In this document: in pieces, positions 7,001 to 10,577 of the stretch
Layout of the letters: the number at the start of each line of letters is the position of its first letter
How positions within the stretch are numbered: position 1 is the stretch's first letter
NCBI GenBank assembly: GCA_011052055.1
Contig: DRJW01000324.1
Coordinates: 1 to 10,577 of the forward strand
DNA from: Nitrospirota bacterium
GTDB taxonomy: Bacteria; Nitrospinota_A; UBA7883
Direction of reading: 5' to 3'
DNA: 10,577 nucleotides
Program-made: the position numbers and the translations under genes
Notes under the pieces: model-generated
What the model saw: the letters and a program-made list of their open reading frames with translations, nothing else
The model's database searches: none
Told to the model about the DNA's origin: nothing

Positions 7001-7573
7001 TCCCTTCGATGAAAACCCGTAATCGGCAACCAGCTTTTTCACATCGCCGGCCCCTGCCCTGAGTTTATCCAGTATCACTTTATGTATGGCTCGCTCCATT
7101 ACTGATTTGGCGTCCGTCTCGTCCATGACCACAAAAGCCGGATCCACTCCGGCCGCCACCGGGTTCTCCCACAGGAGCCTCGCGCAAAAAGAGTGTATCG
7201 TGGATATGTAGGCGCTTTTGAGCGTCTGGCGTTGCCGGACAAGGTGGGCGAGAAGCTTGGATTTTTCACTCCATTGAGGATCGTCCTCGGAAAGGTTCGC
7301 CGACGACCCTTCGATAGGCGCCTCGGCGCTCAACTCGTCTATCTTTTCTGTCAGCTTTTCTCGCACCCGGTCGCTCATCTCCCCCGCCGCTTTAACGGTA
7401 AACGTTATGGCGCAAAGCCTGTCCACCGTAGCGTACCCCTCTTCCCTGGGCGCCGACAGTTCGCTTAAATATTTCATGACAAGCGCCGTTGTCTTCCCGG
7501 TTCCCGCTCCGGCCCGGATGACTATATCGCCACTGGCGCTCTCTATCTGTTTAAAAACATCGTCGGCTCCCAT
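4016..7573 (-). CDS. addA: AddA: UvrD-family helicase with C-terminal RecB-family nuclease
   Basis: AddA is the motor and 3'-strand nuclease of the AddAB complex, which unwinds and resects double-strand breaks and prepares ends for RecA. From the ATG at 7573 it is 1185 residues, close to B. subtilis AddA. SF1A motifs in order are Walker A GAGTGKT (22-28), Ia ITFTVKAAGEM (valine where asparagine is usual), STIHSFCARLL, Walker B LIDEFQDTN (388-396), III IVGDSKQSIYGFRGAD, V MTTHQSKGLEFPVVI and VI LLYVAMTRARDRL. The nuclease domain has His in GIRVHEVLE (about 986), Glu in MREVSL, Asp in GAADIIW (1070) and VDYK (D1083, K1085). Cysteines at about 947, 1173, 1178 and 1184 resemble an iron-sulphur set. 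The start at 7573 overlaps the addB stop as TGATG; an in-frame ATG at 7618 would add 15 residues and a 46-base overlap. Neither has a clear Shine-Dalgarno, so coupling to addB favours 7573. The usual Q-motif before Walker A is not obvious. Confidence 0.93.
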   Translation of the reverse strand: MGADDVFKQIESASGDIVIRAGAGTGKTTALVMKYLSELSAPREEGYATVDRLCAITFTVKAAGEMSDRVREKLTEKIDELSAEAPIEGSSANLSEDDPQWSEKSKLLAHLVRQRQTLKSAYISTIHSFCARLLWENPVAAGVDPAFVVMDETDAKSVMERAIHKVILDKLRAGAGDVKKLVADYGFSSKGRVEGLKNYILRMIPLIRAANIKLAGLERIHVREISALKQKQKGARMKLKNLALKLLEFGKASREKKFADALSESPKIIEDGSTLDPVTAGKFLKMAEELRKGVQKRKSVISGKEKGEEAYLAADLAEAVCGHDMEIALLKNSSAMTRLIKEIQNRYEIEKLGAGALDYDDLEEKTRDLLKKSPRTLNAYRKRFYRALIDEFQDTNMLQMEIVTLLAPPGEGRLFIVGDSKQSIYGFRGADINVFEKVGAQIVENGGDQFSLTKSRRSTPALVDFTNRYFETLMRGGKEEEKGRQLRFNIDTDRLKPVRPDENGGFAVTRIGTGGEEEGIDKSRLVEAGDIADYIKWAVSSGEALVGDSKSGGARPVKFGDIAILLRTFTSHEVYESALRRSGSPYQVVKGRGFYDSQEIKDISNLLSFLDYSSDALAYVSVLRSPLAGLSDSALLTLCVGDKGDRLDPVKFIRPGEPLPLFDLKEDAQRFETFRDRLSQWKAARDRMTISELIETIISQTGYGAVMTSRFNGEQYLGNIFKLIELARTFEMDGSRGLKNFIVRLKAMIAREPGEAKADISGGDEDVVRIMTTHQSKGLEFPVVIIADIASSIRSQAGKITFHPEGGLGLQHYDLASGKWYAGPIFRNGAERAKSEQTQELKRLLYVAMTRARDRLVLSGAAKRKGVWQNWIDETIEEAGLSDKVAIFQKPAVPDISSSTPGAPPLVDRLLAGYRPDAAVPGKPAALSPGIPSMQISVTSLASFSLCPRLYYYRHVMEAPMIDHAKAFSFPDDDERSRRETGIRVHEVLEQTQIGEGAPENALKDAVNEKFLDFSRGTKSAVLKNLATAFGKPPLSALRLAPPGAIMREVSLVHKIVEKEMELIIHGAADIIWFDGNEWNMVDYKYSARPVDERGYLFQLKLYAHAMMTAHRMKSLNTAVVYLKEKKDSASTMRFLPIDAPDLRDRVVNMARRLLKLEKKPEREWPMRERKSCDEYECFFRSRCY

Positions 7574-10500
7574 CAGTCTGTTTGCGCCGATTGCTTCGCT
7601 GTGGCGATATACCTGCATAGTCCGGGGAAATCGCAGTAATCGCAGTTAACGGGCGAAACATAAAACTGTCCGCTCTCTATTTTTTCTATAGCCGATCCAA
7701 CCTGCCCCTCGAAAGTCTCAGGCGTTTGCTCTGCGCCGTTTCCCGCTCCCAGATACGATCCGTCATCTATCTCTTTTTCCTTGCCGCCATCGGTCATTAC
7801 GTAAGCTTTAACCGCCTCATCCAGATGTATCAGGCGGTAGCCGCCGCGCATGGAGTCTACGTTATCCATCATCTTCTTGCTCATAACCCAATCCCTGGCC
7901 AGTAGCATGTAGACGCCTGGTTGAAAAGAAACTCTTCCCAGATTATCTCTGGCCACCATTTTTTTATACTTCGCCGCGTTCGAGCCCGACTTGTAATCGA
8001 CAACCCGTAACATATTCCCGTCCGCTCTTATGTCGATCCTGTCAACTCGCCCGGTCAGATGGCGGCCGCCGCCGCCCGGCATGGAGATTAAATAAGGATC
8101 AAGATCAGAATTTTTATCGAACGATTTAAAATCAAAAACTACTTCTACTCCAACGGGAATGAACCCGTTTTTCCTCTGATCCTCAACTTCCGCGTCATGC
8201 CAGCGAATAAGAGCTGACAACGTTTTCTCCTCCTGCGCCTCCCATATCGCCATATCGCCAAGTAGCCCTTTTCTGCGGAATTTTTCAAATTCCTTTAAGG
8301 CGGTATCGCGAAGAATATTTTTTTCATCATCACAGCCTGTAAGCGGAAGGCGTTTTTGTTTAATCATTTTTTTGTAAAAAATTTCCAGGACAGCGTGGTT
8401 TAGCGTACCTGCGCCTCTTGCGTCCATCTCAAGCTCAGGCTCCTCCACGGCTTCCAGACCCAGCGTTTTTCCGGCGAAATAGCGGAACGGGCACTGGCCG
8501 AAGCTCTCCAGAGCCGTCGGGCTGTATCTTCCCTTTCGTTTTCCCACCAGAAGGCTGTTTATCTTTTCCTTTTGCGAGGTGAGGCTGGCGTTATAGATAT
8601 TGGCCAGCTTTTTTTTCTTTTCCGGATCCGGCTCGATAAAATAGTCATCACGCTGTCTTTCCGTGGCGGCGAGGCTTAGAAGCGTCGTAAACCTTTTCCA
8701 TCCCGGCGCCCCTCGCGCGATCTGGCCGATCCGCTCCTCCAGGCTCTGCTCACTGGCCGATCCGCGAAACAGGTCACGCAGTAGTTTTGCTTTTTGCTCC
8801 TCCGGGTCGGGTAGTAAAAAAGCCTCTTTTGCGATGGCAAGATGGCCTGTATGCAAGATAACGTTTTCTCTTTCTTGCGTGGAGGCGCCGGGCGCGAGAA
8901 CGTCCAACACATCGTCTATGAAAAGCGAGCGCATAATGGGCGTCCCGTCCAGCTCCTGCAAACTATATGTAAAATGAACCGTATCGCCAGCCGCTTTTAT
9001 CGCCTGAAAAAACAACAGCGACTCTTCCTGCCATTTATCGCTGGAGCGGTCGAAAACGCGCCTCCCTTTCCGCGCTTCAGGATCGGCGGCCGGCCACGCT
9101 TCGATGTGAGCCTTGTTAAACGCTGTGCGCTCCTCTTCGGTGAGTATCGACCGGGCCTGGGCGCGCAAGGGAAATTCGCCTTCATTAAGCCCGCAGATGA
9201 ACAGATGATTAAAGTTGAGCCCGATAACATCGTGAATGTTTAAAGCTTGAACACGGTTAAGATCGGCGGCGCCTGGCTCTGGCGTCGTTCTGTCGTTTAT
9301 CTGTCCTGTCAACATATCCCGTATGACTTCGAAGCCGAGCGGCGAAGATCCCATCTTCATCATCTCCACCGCCTGTCTTGCCTGTGACACTGTATCGATC
9401 AACTGCATGTAGGCGTTGTTATCCCGAAACCTGATAATGTCGGATTTCGGCCCGCTATATTGCGACTCTGGACTTAGCTTAAGCCAGGTGAAAAGCCGGG
9501 TGAGATGATCGAGAAATTGTGGAGGCCTGTTCTGTCTTTTCAACCTGTTCAGTCTGTCGAGAAGCTCTTGTGTGAGGTTTGCTATCCGGTTTGCTTTATC
9601 TCGCGAGGCGCCTTTACGCCCTGCTATTGTTTTTTTCAGTTTGCGCCTCCATACGGATGGCTCTCCGTCTATTATTCCAGCCTCGATATAAAGGGTCTGC
9701 GCGTCATCGATATCGATATCCGCAAACCTGCCGAAGTAAGAGGAGCCTGCTATACGCGCGATTTCATCCCGCCCGTATCCTGCGTTTATGGCGCCGAACA
9801 AAGAGAGCGCAGAGCGGATGAGCGGATTTTGGCCAAGACTCAGCCCTCGCTTGAAATAAAACGGAATTGAATACCTGTTGAACACATCGTCGACGATCGC
9901 GCCGTATGGCTTGATATCCCGGAACACGACGGCAAAATCACTCCATCGGCGCCCGCCCTGCTTTACCATCTCGATGATCGACGCCCCTACTTCCTCCATC
10001 TCGCGGTATCGGCTATGGCAACTTAATATTTTCACAGGCAGGCCTTCGGCCTTATCTGATTCTTTGTCTGGAGGCGACAGGTCGAAAATCCTTTCCTTTA
10101 AAGCAAGAAGGCCTCCGCCTCCCGCCTGGCTGAACTTGATCTCAAGCTGTCCGGCCTGCTCTCCAAGCGCTTCGAACTTGGATATGTTACTGACAATAAA
10201 ACCGAACGCGCGCTGTCTGTTGTCTGGCGTCGGCAATACAATCGTAACTTTCATCCTTATCGCCAGATTTTTAAACAGCTCGAATCTGTATGGCGTGAAC
10301 TGGTATATATCAATTAAACGGATCGATTCAAACCGTTTCAGGGAAGGAGGAAGCTCCCACTTTTTACTGGACAGCGCCTCTATAAGGCCGTGGCGAAGCG
10401 TGCCGGAATCGTACAAACCCCGTTTTACAAGCTCTCTCTGGTACGCCGTATAGAGCCTGGCGATCTCTTTTTCCTTTTCAGGCGCGTATCCCTTAACCTC

Positions 10501-10577
10501 AGACAAAAGCTCAGGCGCGACAAGCCCTGCGCCAAGCTCGTCAAAAAAATTGAGGATCGAATCGAGGAAACCTGGAA
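7573..10577 (-). CDS. addB: AddB: RecB-family nuclease subunit of AddAB (partial, N-terminus beyond right edge)
   Basis: AddB is the second subunit of the AddAB helicase-nuclease; it cleaves the 5' strand and in some species reads Chi. The frame is open from the stop at 7573-7575 to the right edge, giving 1000 visible residues. The TTG at 10506 is an internal leucine rather than a convincing start, because the frame continues upstream through FLDSILNFFDEL. The visible N-terminal part is an inactivated-helicase-like region with LFICGLNEGEFP as the clearest family mark (found in AddB/RecC-type proteins). The nuclease domain begins at SPTALESFGQCPFRYF, followed by GTLNHAVLE, GVEVVFDF, GRVDRID (catalytic Asp near visible residue 845) and VVDYKSG (Asp 860, Lys 862). 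Four cysteines (about 695, 978, 981, 987; last three as C-x2-C-x5-C) form the iron-sulphur signature of AddB nucleases. The downstream partner addA starts within its stop codon. Any Walker A would lie outside the window. Confidence 0.93.
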   Translation of the reverse strand, partial: PGFLDSILNFFDELGAGLVAPELLSEVKGYAPEKEKEIARLYTAYQRELVKRGLYDSGTLRHGLIEALSSKKWELPPSLKRFESIRLIDIYQFTPYRFELFKNLAIRMKVTIVLPTPDNRQRAFGFIVSNISKFEALGEQAGQLEIKFSQAGGGGLLALKERIFDLSPPDKESDKAEGLPVKILSCHSRYREMEEVGASIIEMVKQGGRRWSDFAVVFRDIKPYGAIVDDVFNRYSIPFYFKRGLSLGQNPLIRSALSLFGAINAGYGRDEIARIAGSSYFGRFADIDIDDAQTLYIEAGIIDGEPSVWRRKLKKTIAGRKGASRDKANRIANLTQELLDRLNRLKRQNRPPQFLDHLTRLFTWLKLSPESQYSGPKSDIIRFRDNNAYMQLIDTVSQARQAVEMMKMGSSPLGFEVIRDMLTGQINDRTTPEPGAADLNRVQALNIHDVIGLNFNHLFICGLNEGEFPLRAQARSILTEEERTAFNKAHIEAWPAADPEARKGRRVFDRSSDKWQEESLLFFQAIKAAGDTVHFTYSLQELDGTPIMRSLFIDDVLDVLAPGASTQERENVILHTGHLAIAKEAFLLPDPEEQKAKLLRDLFRGSASEQSLEERIGQIARGAPGWKRFTTLLSLAATERQRDDYFIEPDPEKKKKLANIYNASLTSQKEKINSLLVGKRKGRYSPTALESFGQCPFRYFAGKTLGLEAVEEPELEMDARGAGTLNHAVLEIFYKKMIKQKRLPLTGCDDEKNILRDTALKEFEKFRRKGLLGDMAIWEAQEEKTLSALIRWHDAEVEDQRKNGFIPVGVEVVFDFKSFDKNSDLDPYLISMPGGGGRHLTGRVDRIDIRADGNMLRVVDYKSGSNAAKYKKMVARDNLGRVSFQPGVYMLLARDWVMSKKMMDNVDSMRGGYRLIHLDEAVKAYVMTDGGKEKEIDDGSYLGAGNGAEQTPETFEGQVGSAIEKIESGQFYVSPVNCDYCDFPGLCRYIATAKQSAQTD

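Noticed and set aside
10504..10506. TTG at 10506 as the start of addB
   Set aside because: The frame remains open upstream to the window edge and encodes FLDSILNFFDEL-like sequence that fits AddB, so the gene is truncated by the window rather than starting here.

Overview
The window comes from a diderm, Proteobacteria-like bacterium with moderate GC content. HflK/HflC and an AddAB-type recombination nuclease are well recognisable. No gene here fixes the phylum; a deltaproteobacterial or related lineage with AddAB rather than RecBCD is a plausible inference only. It looks like an ordinary chromosomal core region: no tRNA, rRNA, transposase, integrase, CRISPR array or prophage gene is seen.

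Layout from left to right. (1) Positions 1-676, minus strand: the N-terminal 225 residues of accA (acetyl-CoA carboxylase carboxyltransferase alpha), running off the left edge. (2) Positions 677-815: a compact divergent promoter region, with a perfect extended -10 for accA and a good sigma-70-type promoter for hflK. (3) Positions 816-2742, plus strand: the hflK-hflC operon, encoding two membrane-anchored SPFH-domain proteins that in well-studied bacteria cage and modulate the FtsH protease. (4) Positions 2743-3046: a 304-base intergenic region with a striking match to the flagellar sigma-28 (FliA) promoter consensus, followed by a leader with an inverted repeat and a perfect Shine-Dalgarno. 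(5) Positions 3047-3997, plus strand: an unrecognised 316-residue protein with no cysteine or histidine, no signal peptide and a low-complexity C-terminal third. (6) Positions 4016-10577, minus strand: addA and addB, an operon read addB then addA with a TGATG stop/start overlap. AddB runs off the right edge at its N-terminus.

AddA and AddB would work together as a helicase-nuclease that resects double-strand breaks for RecA. AddA supplies the UvrD-type motor and one RecB-family nuclease; AddB supplies the second nuclease, with a four-cysteine iron-sulphur signature. HflK and HflC form a separate membrane proteostasis unit. The most novel part is the orphan gene at 3047-3997: its sigma-28-like promoter and its cysteine-free composition both hint at a late flagellar or surface-associated role, although no flagellar gene lies within the window. 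A second point of interest is that AddA also carries a cysteine pattern resembling the iron-sulphur motif normally found in AddB.
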